DNA of 64,000 nt from Straminergon stramineum. Its lineage: Eukaryota > Streptophyta > Bryopsida > Hypnales > Calliergonaceae. Positions 11,546 through 23,850 of this stretch are shown in pieces. The notes under the pieces were generated by a model that saw nothing but the letters and a program-made list of their open reading frames with translations, was not told the origin of the DNA and searched no databases. Position 1 is the first letter of the stretch. Every line of letters starts with the position of its first letter. The position numbers were made by a program, and so were the translations under genes. The stretch covers positions 25,296,001 through 25,360,000 of the forward strand of contig OY987267.1 of the NCBI GenBank assembly GCA_963920665.1, written 5' to 3'.

Positions 11546-14020
11546 GTGCGACGATGCTTGGAATGGAACTCTGGGAGAGCGCAGGCTTAGTAGGGTTTTG
11601 CTGACGTTTTTCACGGTACGACGTTGCTCTGATTTGGTAGCGTTGCCTTGGACTGTGATTTATTCGAAGGAGTTTGAGTTCCGCAATATTTTGTGGTCAT
11701 GAGTCCGATCACAGTGGTCCCTAGCCGCCGATTCCAGAGAAGTTGATGTTGGACGGACTTTCTTTTGGGGCCTCTCAGTCATTTGTAACGCGCAGTTTTG
11801 GTGCAATTTGAAGTCAATTCTTTCGCTGTTACAGGGAATCGAGGTAAAAGTCGACAATCACGTTATAGGTGATAGAGGATCAGCACGAAACTGGTAGCTG
11901 GCTTCCCTATGATGGAGAAGCATGGATTTATCGTGTAGCCACCTGTTCTGATGAAATTTATATGTAGATTACTGTGCTTTTGTCTTGACCAGAGATTTGG
12001 ATTATGAAAATTTGCTGCTGGACCTATGAATTGTTGCAAGATTGGTTTTGTAGCCGAAAGGCTCAAATGACTGCAGATATTTCAGCCTGTTACTGCCACT
12101 TTAAAATGTGATTGTACTTTTTAAGTTACATAAATGTCTTCTTGTTATCAAGCCTAATCGAACTATTTGGTATTTTGGTAGTCTGCCACATAGAGAGTAG
12201 TTAATATATATGTTGTGGTTTATTTAATGACTCTTCATAGTTTTCCCTGATCTTATTTTTTCTTGACTGCTCTTAACTGGGTTATAACTTTCTCCCTGTC
12301 CTGCTTTCAATTTTCGTCAGACTTAACTTTTATGAACATCGAAGTGACGTAGTTTTGAAGAAGCTCAAATTACTTCTGGTAGCGTAGACATCCTATCCAC
12401 CGAGAATTGACCCTTCACGAGGCACTAATTGTTCGGTTCTCGTAATAATTTTTGCAACTGAAGTGAAGTATGCTGAAGTGAAATGAAATATGCTCAGTCA
12501 TTGGCATCCTTCTTGTATGCTTGGGGATTTCATGTCTCGAGGCCTCTTTAGTTTGCACATTGTATTGTACAAATCTTTAGGTCCCTTCCAATATATCTAG
12601 GACTTCGGTTAGCTTTGCTTATTTCTCACTTTCAGAGTATCACCTGCAGCTTTTCTTGGGAAATCCTAACAAAACATATATAATCCATATTTACTTGACA
12701 CTATCCCCCTATCCTGCACAAATTGCCAAGTAGGTGATGTCTATCCAATGTTCCACATACATTTTGATGGATACATATACATATATGAATTTCAGGAAGA
12801 CCCCTATGTTGATCACAATAAATTTGAAACAGTTATGGCTTATTGAAGGAATGTGATTTCATCTCTGTAAAATAAAAATGAAAATTTAATTCACTTTTGT
12901 AAGAGAATGGAGCTTACGTTGTGAAGGATTTTGAAGTTTGTGAGCTTGGTCATAGGATTTGTCCTTCTAGATATAAATAATTCAAGACTTATGTTCGTTG
13001 TGAAAATTAGTTTTTTAGAAGTTGAAAAGTTACCTCACTTACTTTCCATAGGCTACTCTCCATAAGTTTGTTGCCTAACATTTCCAATTCTCCTCTTGCA
13101 AATACTACACACTTCCATTTAGAATTTTAGAAGATTCATTTTGTCTCTTCTACAGTTGATGTTTGTACATAGAAGTCATCCACCCCAAGGCAACAAGCTA
13201 GGGCTTACATATTACTAGTAAGTATTGTTGTCAAATATGGTAGATTCAAGTGCTCCAAGGGAAGAGTTGAGAGTCCTATAGTTAATTTGGACAATTCAAT
13301 CATCAAGGACCAAATCCGCAACATTCACAGTTGGATCAATGAATTGATTAGTAATTTCCATATTCATAGATCAAATTTGGAAACCGATGGGAGTATCAAT
13401 TACCTTGATTGCTCATGGTTGGAACAACCTACTAAAACCTCTCAGTCTAGACTCTAGAGACGACAATAAAATTACACTACCAATAGTCATTGCATCTCCT
13501 ACAAGCTCATTTTGAAGACTCGTTTGTGATTGCACCCTAGAAGGCTATAATTATGACATGTGCAACTTATTTGGGTTGAGAGTTGTATTTCAGAACAACA
13601 TAAACTTTTTGTCAAGCATGTCATCTTGCACTTAAGTGACTTGTATTTTGGAGTTTTAGTGAAATTGTTGGAATTGATTCAATGTTGACAACATTCTATC
13701 ATCCCGGTTTCACCTTTGCAAATCTGGGTGTTTATCATGGCCACATTATATGAAGGCCTCCTTGCTAGCTAGCCCAATTTCAAAATCACCAAAATCACCT
13801 AATAGGCTTTGCTTAGATCATTAAATTGGATTGTAAATCAAGCCCATAGGTTTTACATTGGAAACCGGACTGATTTTCTTTTTCATCCAACGGTTGCTCA
13901 AGTGGCAGTGTTTTGGCACCAAAAAACTGGGCCCAAGTGTTAATTATTGCGTGACCATGTATCCTTGACCCAATTTTTCCATTTGGGTCCCATTTCGGTT
14001 GGCCCCATGCATTGTAAATT
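11546..14020. other. HSBP 3' flank, then gene-free DNA
   Basis: The first ~550 bases are less AT-rich and probably hold HSBP 3' untranslated sequence or a further exon. From about 12.1 kb onward the DNA is AT-rich without a recognisable gene. Positions about 12835-12960 match the 3' part of repeat family H at 35440-35580, sharing ATGTGATTTCATCTC and a GGATTTTGA...GGTCAT pattern. Confidence 0.5.
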
Positions 14021-14059
14021 GGGCCAACTTCAAATCAGGCCTAGGCCCGGGCCCTAAGA

Positions 14060-15300
14060 TCTGACGATTGAGGTAAAGTGACTCTGTATAACTTACAGTC
14101 TAAACTGGAACTGGAGTCGTGCGACTCTTCGTCGCCAATTCTTGCATGCCCTCCTTTGCCTCGCACTCTTGCCGACATTTCGCTGTTGTCAAATTTTGGG
14201 TCTCAGAACTCGATCCTCCAGCAGCGAGGAGCGATTTTGGAGAGCCGAAAGATGCAGACCTTAGAGAAGCAGTGAAGCTTGGAATTCGAAAGTGGAGCTT
14301 GGAGTGCCGCTCTAGCTGGTGCATGTCTAGAAACAAAGGAGTCGGTACCGCGATCAGAAGTTGTGTTGTTCTCTAGATTGGTGTGCTGCTGAGAATAGTG
14401 CAAAGATTTGTCGGTTGATGAACGATTTCTGCTCACATGTGCTGAATCTTGCGTGTGTTTGTTTCTTCACGGAGGTTAATCGTTGCTCTGTTTGCATGGG
14501 CTAGAGGTGCTGGAATTAAGAAATTCCTGGATGTGGCTATGGTCTTTGAGGGCTAAGGCTTCGGGCGGGCTTTAAGTCAGTAGTGAATCAATGTTGTTGG
14601 ATTTGGGCTAGTGGGAGGCTTCAAAATGGAGGATGCCTTGGGATGAGTCTTTTCGTTTCATTTTATTATCTACAATGCCTGACTCGGGACCTAGAGGACC
14701 GAGTTTTTCTGATAATGGTAATATTCTCTCGTCTCGCAATTTTTCGACGGCGTTCTGAATGCTTTAGACTGCAATTTTTCAATTTTTCTTGAAAGAATTT
14801 GGTCTTGGGTTGTAAATATACATACATAGATTGAAGAATATTAAAATACATTCGAATATGTATTCCTGAGTTTATAATTGGATTCTAACAGATTTTTTTT
14901 CTGCTGACACTGAGACGAAATCTCCAAGTAGAAAAGGATTGCTCGAATTTTAAGGTGATTCTCAAGATGATGACTAGAGAGTTTCACTTCGTCTCCTGTT
15001 TGCCGGCCATTGCTGTGTGAGTGAGTGCATTTCACTCGGAGAAAGAGTGCATTTCAGGAGTGATGTGGTGGTTCATCATGTAGGTTCAAGCTAAGGTTGG
15101 AAGCATGTGGATGTAGCCTTTGAATTTGTGGCTGTCAGTTTCTGGACTTTATTTCTGACTTTATTCACGTGTTTGATCGCACATGTTGCCGTCAAGACTG
15201 TGAAGTGGTGGCCTGCGCCAGACTTCTTGAAGCTCTCTGAAAAGGAGGTGCACTGTATCCAAAACCTCGTAAAATGGTGAGTCTCTGTTCAACAAGCGTC
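14060..15300 (+). other. Probable leader or promoter of the kinase relic
   Basis: The sequence becomes GC-richer at about 14040 and stays gene-like up to the kinase-related frames that begin near 15312. Frames at 14078-14436 are open on both strands but resemble no protein. A former 5' untranslated exon and intron would explain the composition. Confidence 0.3.
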
Positions 15301-15311
15301 AGTGCCTGGAT

Positions 15312-16480
15312 TTGTCCTCCAAGTTATCTGAGACCATTAATTCAGAATATTCTAGTGCTGGTTTCACCAGCCACCGACCTCTCTTCAGACCCTCTCCGGA
15401 ACACTTGTATCAAATCCTAGAGAAGGCGAGGATACTTGTGAATGATTGCAGCAGAAAAGATTGGATTGCAGCAGCAGTGTTTCATATTCAAAATGATAAC
15501 GCGTTTCACTTGAGTCTATTGGAATGAGGAATATGTTACCATGCTATTTATGAGCAATCCAAGGGTATGCGTGAGAGATGGAATTTGCAGGTGGAAGATC
15601 TTCATGACTCTTCCACATTTCAACCTGCACACTCGAGTGACATTGATGGAGATCGAGAAGTGCTCTAAAAGGAGGAGGTTTGAGGAGGAATCAATCGAAG
15701 GAATAGGTCCAAGTTGTTCCATTCTTACCATTTGTGCTAAGAGAGGATATCTACGAAGCTACGCCTTGCACAAAACTGGCGAGCGAAGTTGGACTGCTTA
15801 CCTAAACGATCTCATCCAAATGGGTTAGAGTTGTCTGAAAAATCATGTGGACGGAGAAGTCTTTTTCTTTTTACAGTACATGGGGCTCTGAAACCTTTCT
15901 TGGAAGCGGTTCAGGTTCAAGTGGTGTTAGCAAGACAAGATTGTTGGGTATACCGTGTGCCAAAAAGTTCAATATTCCTAAGCCTTATTTCTTGAAAGAA
16001 GCATGCATCTTGTTTCATGCGAATCACCTCAATATTGCCAAATTCTTTTGTTGTGGTAATGGACAGAAGGGGGATCACTTCATTGTCTTAGAACTTATGG
16101 AGATGAGCCTTTTCAAATTGATCCAGAAGCAAGCCAACAAGAAGATTCTATTCCCACTTTATGTGGCGATTGCTATCATAGCTCAACCGGCAACAGGGAT
16201 GTGCTGTCTACATGGCATGAGGGTTGCACATCATGACCTAAAACCAGACAATGTGGTTCTGGACACATGATTTTATTTTTTACGTATTGCAAGCACAAAA
16301 TTACTTCGTGAAGTTGGTGGATTTGGGTACATCTTAGACGCAACTAGAAACCCTTCAAGACCACTAGTACTGATCATGGATTTGGTACTACAACGCACAA
16401 AGCTCCCGAGGTTCGTTATCTTGAACCCGACACGAGTCGCAAATAGAGGGCAAGTTTGGTTCAAGTGAAAAGTTTGGAGC
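15312..16480 (+). pseudogene. Decayed TKL-type protein kinase gene
   Basis: The remains of a protein kinase lie in successive frames. The first piece, from 15312, includes LYQILEKARILVNDCSRKDW and resembles the helical N-terminal part of plant TKL kinases. The second, 15541-15828, is in another frame. The third, 15845-16270, holds most of the kinase N-lobe: a glycine-rich loop (GSGSGSSGV), the lysine strand as CAKKF, a helix C segment FLKEACIL, and the catalytic loop HHDLKPDNVV (HRD changed to HHD). A stop follows at 16268. A shifted frame then reads VKLVDLGTS (DFG changed to DLG) into a TAG, and another shift gives FGTTTHKAPEVRYLEPD, the APE region. At least three frame changes and two stops argue for a pseudogene. 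Undetected introns could explain one break but not all. The wording is typical of kinase families expanded in bryophytes (inference). Confidence 0.8.
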
Positions 16481-17820
16481 TGTGCAATTACTTGCCTACA
16501 AATTTTGTCCCTGCAGCATGAATTCAAACAGTAGAAGGCTCCAGCTGTTGTGAAATTGATTCTTCCTACAGATAACCCAAGTGACTTGACTGGCGCTTTG
16601 GAGGATTGTTTACAGATAAAAGATCCTCGATCGTTCAATACCTGAATTCTTGAAGATTTGCCCTGACAAGGCTGGAAACTTTGAGAAATAATCTCTTCAA
16701 GAGAGGATTGATTGCCTGCATTTGACCTCGGCGGCTCACAGGAAATAGGAATGGATTCTAAAAGCCATAAGTTCATTGAGAGAAGCTTAACGAGCACTTT
16801 CGTATCCAAAGACAAAATGCTGAAATATTCGGTGATGAAGCGGAGGTGATTGAGGTGACTGGCGGAAGTAACGACCGTGGTTGTTCCTGCTTGCAAAATG
16901 AACTCCAACCTCATATCCTTATCAACTTCAATTCAAAAGTTGAATATCGGAATTAGATTCTTTTCCAATCCCAAGCATATGTTCATGCTTCTTTTTTCTC
17001 CATGTGAGATGGTGGATTTTTTGTTTGAGGTAGCATTTAAAAACTTATCTTTGTCTCAGTAAACTTGGAAATTCAACCAACCTGGAATAATTGATAACAT
17101 CGTACGATCAATTGGTTGCAGGATCATGGATCAAGCTCTCTACTAAAATACAAAACCTTCAAGGGAAACTATTAGGCAAGTAAGAGACTGTCTCAGTAAA
17201 GGGTGGTACTCGTACTTGAATTTAACGTACTGTACACCAATGCGAGCACCTAGCGAGTGCTTTCTAGCGCAGAGGACGCTCGCCTTGATTATTAGAGAAT
17301 CTCATCTTTGTCAGTGGCTTGCAAGGTGGACTGTGTTGAATAGTATGTTAGTGTCGTTTGCGACGTAAGTTATGGAGGTTGTTGGTCTCTACCTTATCTG
17401 CTTGAGATTCAAAGCTTAACAACTGCAGAATATCCTGCCTCTAGCCATTACTAAACTTATATATGGGGATTGAGAAACGTCCGTCTTGACAGGACGGAGT
17501 CGTAGACAATTATCACAGCAGCTAACTTAGTGTGAGCTCCCCTTTTGCACGAATCATGCAATATTTTTTATTACAGACAGCCCACATATATTGTGCTACA
17601 GCTCTGATGCTCAAGCCCTGAACTGGATGAAGAATCTCTGGTTTGACTGAGGTGAAAACACCCTTAAACCGTCAAAATAAATAATTCAGCATAGTTGAAG
17701 GCACCTTTTTCAAGGAAACCACAAATCAAAATATTTTTGCAGTATTAGCAATTGAAAATCACGAATTTTAAAAAAAAATTAAAAATTTGGACAAAATTTG
17801 GACAAGACATGTACCCAAAA
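16481..17820. other. Gene-free flank of the kinase relic
   Basis: A frame of 213 codons on the minus strand (16273-16914) lies antisense to the kinase relic and its 3' flank and resembles nothing known. Around 17480-17500 a short palindrome (CGTCC..TGACAGGACG) occurs. Nothing else is recognised. Confidence 0.5.
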
Positions 17821-18035
17821 TAGTGAAATATTGCCCCATACTAATTTCTCAACATTTGACACTATATACATATTTACTAATATTCTACAAGAATGCGCCA
17901 CTTTTGAATTAAGTGTTGTTGTAATTGGGACTCATGAACCTCCAAGTGTAGAAGTGGAAATACTTGTAGAAGTATTTTTTTATTTTGATGACTTGTAAAG
18001 TAACTTTCTTGGGGTAAGGCAACCTAATTTCACTA
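17821..18035 (+). mobile_element. Short TIR element family D, copy D1
   Basis: A 215-bp segment starts TAGTGAAATATTGCCCC and ends GGCAACCTAATTTCACTA, so the ends are inverted repeats. A homologous copy sits in the opposite orientation at 34249-34483. The outer TA on both sides fits a TA target duplication as made by Tc1/mariner-type elements. No coding capacity. Confidence 0.7.
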
Positions 18036-18123
18036 TTTAGTGTACAACAACCCCATTCATTTGCATAATTAAGAAGAATAGTATTTTCTTTAACACAAGT
18101 GAATATGACAGACTCATTCAAGT

Positions 18124-18330
18124 GTTTGTCTGCAGGACACTGTTCAGTTTGGGGATTCCTATGCTACAGTGTCCTGCAGACAAACCTCTCCACCCATGAA
18201 ATGCGTCTACAGACAATTGACAAAAGCAGATGAATGAAATAGTCTTCTAAAGTGGATGGATGAAATAGTCTACTACTGTAAAGCAATGACAGAGTTTGCT
18301 CATCTGTTCATAAATTTTCCAAGGCAAAGC
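18124..18330 (+). repeat. Repeat family G with a perfect 20-bp hairpin
   Basis: Positions 18124-18143 read GTTTGTCTGCAGGACACTGT and 18166-18185 are the exact reverse complement, separated by 22 bases. The following ~145 bases (GGATGAATGAAA-type motifs, CAATGACAGAGTT, AAATTTTCCAAGGC) match 27895-28115, which lacks this hairpin in the same form. Probably an old inverted-repeat element. Confidence 0.7.
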
Positions 18331-18981
18331 AAAGTCACTCTATTTGTAATATATCTAAAATAGTGTTAAGTAGTTGGAAAAATATTGTGTGGTACTGATT
18401 TCTACAAAACATACTGACAGTCTTTACTGGGCCTTCTGCAGTAACTATACCTAAGATTGCACAAATAAGCTTTGTGGCATGATCGGTATGCTCTAGAAAT
18501 GAACAACAATTTTTGCACATTTGGATGAAATACTATGAATCAAAATGCAAGTGGTTCCATAATTTTTGGACACATTGTGAATCAATTACAAATTTTCAAA
18601 GATGCAAGGTGTCATGGGTGCTAAAAATGTCATGTAGATGATGCCAAAAACCAATTGATGCACATCAAGAATCACACTAGTAGTATCAAAACATGTCATA
18701 CAAAAGAAGTTAAAACAATAGAAAGTATTCCAAAAATCAACCACTTGTAAGGTTGCCACCTTCAAAGTATTATAAATAGAGTTGCACACTTCTCAAAATG
18801 GCCCTTAATTCCACCTTAAACTTGTCCTTGTAATGTGCACCATTTGGGGTATCCTCCATGTTCAATTTCCCTTCAAAAATAAGGGTCGATTTTGAGGAGT
18901 GGTCTGTTATAGGTGTAGTTACTTTACCTCCCTAAACTGAGCATGGGAAAGAAGGTATCTTTGCCTTGATATTGAGGGACA

Positions 18982-19223
18982 TTAATCCTAGAACATTATG
19001 TTTGTTAGCATGGAATTTTTTTGGGGGGGGGTACCATGTGAATCATTTGTTTAAAAAAACCAAGAGCACTCATTGGAGATCAAATTATTGTACAAGATTT
19101 GGTCCTTTTTTCACATAAAATTCCTAAATATGAACATTTGTTACATAGAAAGATTCTCTATCATCCATCAGACACTTTTTGGCCCCCGCCCCCCAAACTC
19201 CAACCTTTTTGTTATAAGGTTAA
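18982..19223 (+). mobile_element. TTAA family A MITE, copy A8
   Basis: About 242 bp from TTAATCCTAGAAC to TTATAAGGTTAA. Inner blocks match the family: ACCATGTGA, TTTAAAAAAACCAA, ACTCATTGGAGATCA, CAAGATTTGGTCC and ATCATCCATCAGACA. Both ends have decayed and a poly-G tract (about 19023-19031) and a C-rich tract (about 19183-19196) have arisen inside. Confidence 0.65.
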
Positions 19224-19421
19224 ATTATAGATGAGAGCCTACTACCATTGTTGTCATTGGAGGCCACCTTCTTCTTGTGAAGATTAATCCTTGAAGGATA
19301 TTGTGACCCAAAAGTGGTTGATGGATGACTTCATTGTTCACTATAGAAACAAAGAATGCACCTATTGGTCGAATAATTGAGGCAATTTTGTAACTACCTT
19401 GGTCATAGGGGGCCACTTTCT

Positions 19422-19638
19422 TTAACCATTAAATCCTTGGACTGGTGATTGTGGAAATCATCCTTCTTGGTACTATATGACAACATCTACTTTAAGAAAA
19501 CCAAAAGTATTCATTAGAGGTCAACCTACCATACAAGATCTCTCCTTTTTGCACAAAATTCCAAAGATGAAGAATTGTACTTCTATCCTAAATATGAAGA
19601 TTTTTGTCAAAACAAAAAACATCTTTGGCATTGTTTAA
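19422..19638 (+). mobile_element. TTAA family A MITE, copy A6
   Basis: About 217 bp. It begins TTAACCATTAAATCC and ends GCATTGTTTAA, and carries the family core (GTGGAAATCATCC, TACTTTAAGAAAACCAAAAG, AAGATCTCTCCTTTTTGCAC). Its right TTAA at 19635-19638 is also the left TTAA of the family B element that follows, so the two elements abut on one target site. Confidence 0.75.
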
Positions 19639-20210
19639 CCCCTAAATGCTCCGACATCCATTTTGTGGATGATGGATAGATTGAATCTCAAGTTTCATCC
19701 TCCTAACTACTTTGATGAAAGTTATTCTAATTTGTGGAGGTACATTATCAAGTTGATGTCCTATTTAAGGGTTGGATTTGGTGATACTAGAGTACATATT
19801 TTTCTAAAATTACCAATGTGTAAGTATGTAAAGTGGTCAAATTGCATTGACTCTAGTTCAAAATTGGATTTGCCAAAATGAGGTCATAGATTTGAAGAAC
19901 ACAAAAATTTCAAAACATCACCATGTGGAGACAACCTCATTTCAAATCTATTCCAACAATTCAACTCAAAAAATGATAATATTTAGCTTGTAATCAAATT
20001 TTGAAGGAATTTTGAAATTTGTCTTTCAAAATTTATAAAAAAAACTTGGTGATAGCATTGGTGAATCTAACCTTATAGATGGAATCTACAAATCAAAATC
20101 TACAAATTTTATTTCTATACCAATTCCAAAATATGCTTCCAAATAGCACTTTATAATGATTTTTCTCAAATTGTCAATTTTGGAGGTGAATATAGATGTT
20201 TAGGGGTTAA
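19635..20210 (+). mobile_element. TTAA family B element, copy B1
   Basis: A 576-bp element runs from TTAACCCCTAAATGCTCCG to GATGTTTAGGGGTTAA, so TTAACCCCTAAA is an inverted terminal repeat. The interior is homologous over its length to the reverse complement of 55554-56143, for example TTGGATTTGGTGATACTAGA, AATGAGGTCATAG and AACCTCATTTCAAATC. No long open frame, so non-autonomous. Confidence 0.82.
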
Positions 20211-23200
20211 GGGTCGAGTTTTAAGAATGTTTTTAAATAAATTCTTTTAGTGACACTAAATCTACAACCTTCCCACTCAATAAAGTTTGATTTTTGCACA
20301 AGTTTGAATATTGTGAGAACTCTTTGACGCTATCTTTTGAATGGATAGTCACACACATGGGACAATTCAATTAGTGAATTGTTTATTTGTATTACACCAC
20401 CACCCCTAAATGTGAATTATTTAATTCATATTACTCAATAGAAAGTACCCCCCTTCAACACAAATACTTGTAATTTTCATAAGTAATCTAGCCACCAATC
20501 AATATGGAATATATTAGTGTATTTTTTTATGTATCATGTATGGATATATATGTATTCGTATCTTTTATCTCAATTTGTATTTTGTATTAATATCCTTCTT
20601 CCCTCTCTACACCAGAGTATTCATATCCCATAGTATCCAAATCCATATTATTTATTTTTCAAGATCAATGGCATTGGAGGTGGGGATTCTTGTTTACAAG
20701 ATCAATGGCTCTTGATTTTTAGGAAGAGAGGTGTGTGTGTTAATTGTAACCTAGAGGGGGGATGCATCATTACAAGAGATAGTCTCACTACATCACCATA
20801 GATGAAATTGCTAACTTTTAGATATGAGATTGCATTTTGTCAAATTCATACTTATATCCATTAGGATTTTAGCACAAAAAAAAATTGTCCATTGCTTGGA
20901 AGGCACAATTGGACAACTCCAAGACACCCATTTTGAAATTCAACAATTAAAACACCAAGAACCTGATTGTACTTGGTCTATCTCAAGGATGGAGATAAAA
21001 CACTCACATAATGGTGCATCTATTGAGAGACTTGGAGAACTAGGATAAGAATTTGAAGTAACTTCTTTGATGTAGAGTGTTGAATTTATAGATATACCAT
21101 CTATGTTCCAAAGACAAATTGTCCTTGCTTGAAGCCTAAATGATGACTCATTGTGATTGGCTTGGCAAACACTACCAAGACGATGAAGCAGACAACAACA
21201 ACAATAAAGACAACAAAGTTCTTCTTTGGAAGACCTACTTCGCATATCCTTTAAGTTAGGTATATCTTTCAAATTTTTGAACCACTTGCTCAACAATACT
21301 TGTGAGATCCAAATCAACATACACCATCAATCGCCTATGCCATTGCATTTGGTGTCTTTGGAGGAGCAGAGGATGAGGTCACTTGTTGTTTACTATTACA
21401 TTCGAAGAGATGTTGTATTGGCTATGTAGAAGTGAAGAACTTGTATGCAAAAGCCTACTTTGAGGCCAAATATCCGTCTTACACCATCCACAATACACTT
21501 TTTGAGTTCCCTTGCTTCAACATTCAATACATTCCACAGGCCCCACTTTGTGATGGGGAGCTATTGCAATGTGAGACATTGAATATAGACAGTGACCACT
21601 TTGTTGATAACCCATATATGCAATCCAAGGCCTTTCATGTGGGGCATAGTGGCATTAGCCATCTCACCTTGGAGTGCTACATAGGCATATCAACTCAATT
21701 TAAACCGCCCACTTTGGAGTATTGAGGTGTTTTTTATTGATTTTTTTCAACATGTAAAAGCATTAGATGAGATTGAGGTCCTCTAAAGGGCCATTTCAAG
21801 GTTGTTTCCTTGGTTGTAAACCAACACACTATTGTCAAAATATTAAATAATACAAATAATAAATCAAATAAATCAAACAAATGTTTCAAAAATAATAATT
21901 TAAAAAGAAAAGTACTGAAAAATCTTAAATAAATGATTAAATAATATTATCTAATGTAGCTGTCTCCAACCACATTAGATTGTTGATGTAGCAAAGTTCC
22001 CTTATTCTCTATTGCTAGAAAACTCGTGATCTTGTACAAGACCTCAATCTCATCTAATGGTGTTTGATTTTTGGATAATTCTCTTGTCAAATATTAGTAG
22101 TCAATCTACTAAGACTCTAGACCACATGCCCCTCTAATTACTAAAAATTGAGAAATGAAAATTAGTCCAACTTTTATTCATCCTTTACAAAATTGCAATA
22201 AGTGGCATGGCAATCATAATATGCATACCTTAATTCTGAAACAATGGGCCTATCAACAAGGTAGTCAACAAAGAAAAAAAACAATTGTTGGATAAATATC
22301 AAAATTCCTTGTTTCTTCAAAAATATGGAAAATCAATCATTAGACATTTTTTGTCTCCTATGACATTACAAGGTTAATGACTTACCATTAGGCCTCTTTA
22401 TCACAAGAACTATGAACTATAAAGAACAATTTTTTTTTAAATGAGAGCTTTGAAAATTGAAAAGTTCAAATAATGTACTTGGAATTTTAAATCGAAGGGA
22501 GGAAATGATTTGGACAACACTTTTGTCCTTCATAGCAAAAATGTGGAAGAAATTTGAGTTCCATAGATTTGAATCGAGTCCATGTAAAGAGGTGGACTTC
22601 ATTACAATTTCAAAAGATCCTTGAGGAAAAAAGCTCATATCCATGCAATCATTTTAAACTAACTCACTTTAATCCCTAAAGGACCAGACAACATTTTTAG
22701 CTACATAGCAATTTTGGACAACTCACTAAGAGTGGAAATGTTGGGCAACTCACTATTTTTTAGAATTTGGGGGGGATGTGGGGATCAAGAGTATCTTGCC
22801 ACTCCGCCAAATTTTCTTACAATTGGATTCATATAGGAGTAGTTATGGGGAAAATGTTGTTTTTAATGGATGAGAGGCAACACGGGCAAGGTTATTTATA
22901 CTAGAGTAAAATTTGCATTACAATGCCTAGAAGAGCTTAGGCAAGGCCTTGGATAGGTTCTCACCTTAGGTTTAGACCAGGGTAATTTTTGGACATTTTT
23001 TGGATTCCTGAATTCATCACAATGTGTAAAGAAGTTTGTGGTGGTAATTAGGAGTAAATCACCTTGTCAATTTCAGAAAATTTGGCATGAAATTCAAAAA
23101 AATCAGAATATTTGGCAACTATCTCACATAGCTTTAAAAGCTACTTATTGTATGTGTGTAAAGTTGAGAAAGAAGCTCTCTATACAAGAGTGGTGGCGGG

Positions 23201-23251
23201 TAAGCCCCCCATGTGGAATATATAAATTAGTAGGAGCTCAACCACTTATAG
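20211..23251. other. AT-rich stretch with weak ORF remnants
   Basis: About 20520-20740 resembles 26440-26790 (ATCCATAT-type motifs followed by AAATGGCATT.GGAGGGG). Between 20824 and 21725 several frames of 74-126 codons overlap on both strands, including 21432-21725 on the plus strand and 20940-21320 on the minus strand. They are more open than the surroundings but match no family I know and could be an eroded transposon. At 22670 a sequence TTAATCCCTAAAGGACCAG looks like a lone end of a TTAA element; I found no partner end. Confidence 0.35.
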
Positions 23252-23850
23252 TTAACCCCTAAAGGATTGGGGATGTTTGAACAAAGCTCTTGTTTTCTTG
23301 ACTAGATCTTGTAACAAGCAGAATTTCTCAAATGTGTGATATGATTTTGATGATCATCACCGTTGAAATGAAAGACTTATAAAAGCTTTCCTAGGAAAAA
23401 AAAATCAACAAAATCTCACATTTTTTGAGAAAATGCCACCATTGACAAAATTGATGAAAGATATCAAATTCGGTGGAACTTTATATATGCACTGAAATTG
23501 GAATGTTGAAATCAAAATGCTCAAAAGTGATCCAAAAACTCGGTTTTTTTTCCACAAGTACATATGATCTTGATTTAGATGTGTAATTTTTTTCAAATCA
23601 TTTTGAGATGTGGAAAAAAAGATATGAGCAAGTGAAGTGATAGCCCAAAGTACTTTTCCGATTCTCAAAAAATTCACCAAAAATTGCTCACTCAATCATT
23701 TCTCGATCGGATTGTACTGATGGATTTAGCAAAAAAATCATCTAGGGTCTCTTTGTTGGTCATGGACTATTAATGAGGTTCACATTCCAAAATTTCTACA
23801 AATGTAGTTGCAGAAGCCATGTGGTGGCCTTATGGTCCTTTAGGGGTTAA
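23252..23850 (+). mobile_element. TTAA family C element
   Basis: A 599-bp segment begins TTAACCCCTAAAGGATTGG and ends GGTCCTTTAGGGGTTAA. The outermost 15 bases (TTAACCCCTAAAGGA) are a perfect inverted repeat including the TTAA. The interior is AT-rich without coding capacity and differs from family B. A similar left end is seen at 63414. Confidence 0.7.

Noticed and set aside
16273..16914. 213-codon minus-strand frame
   Set aside because: Antisense to the kinase pseudogene and its 3' flank; no protein features.
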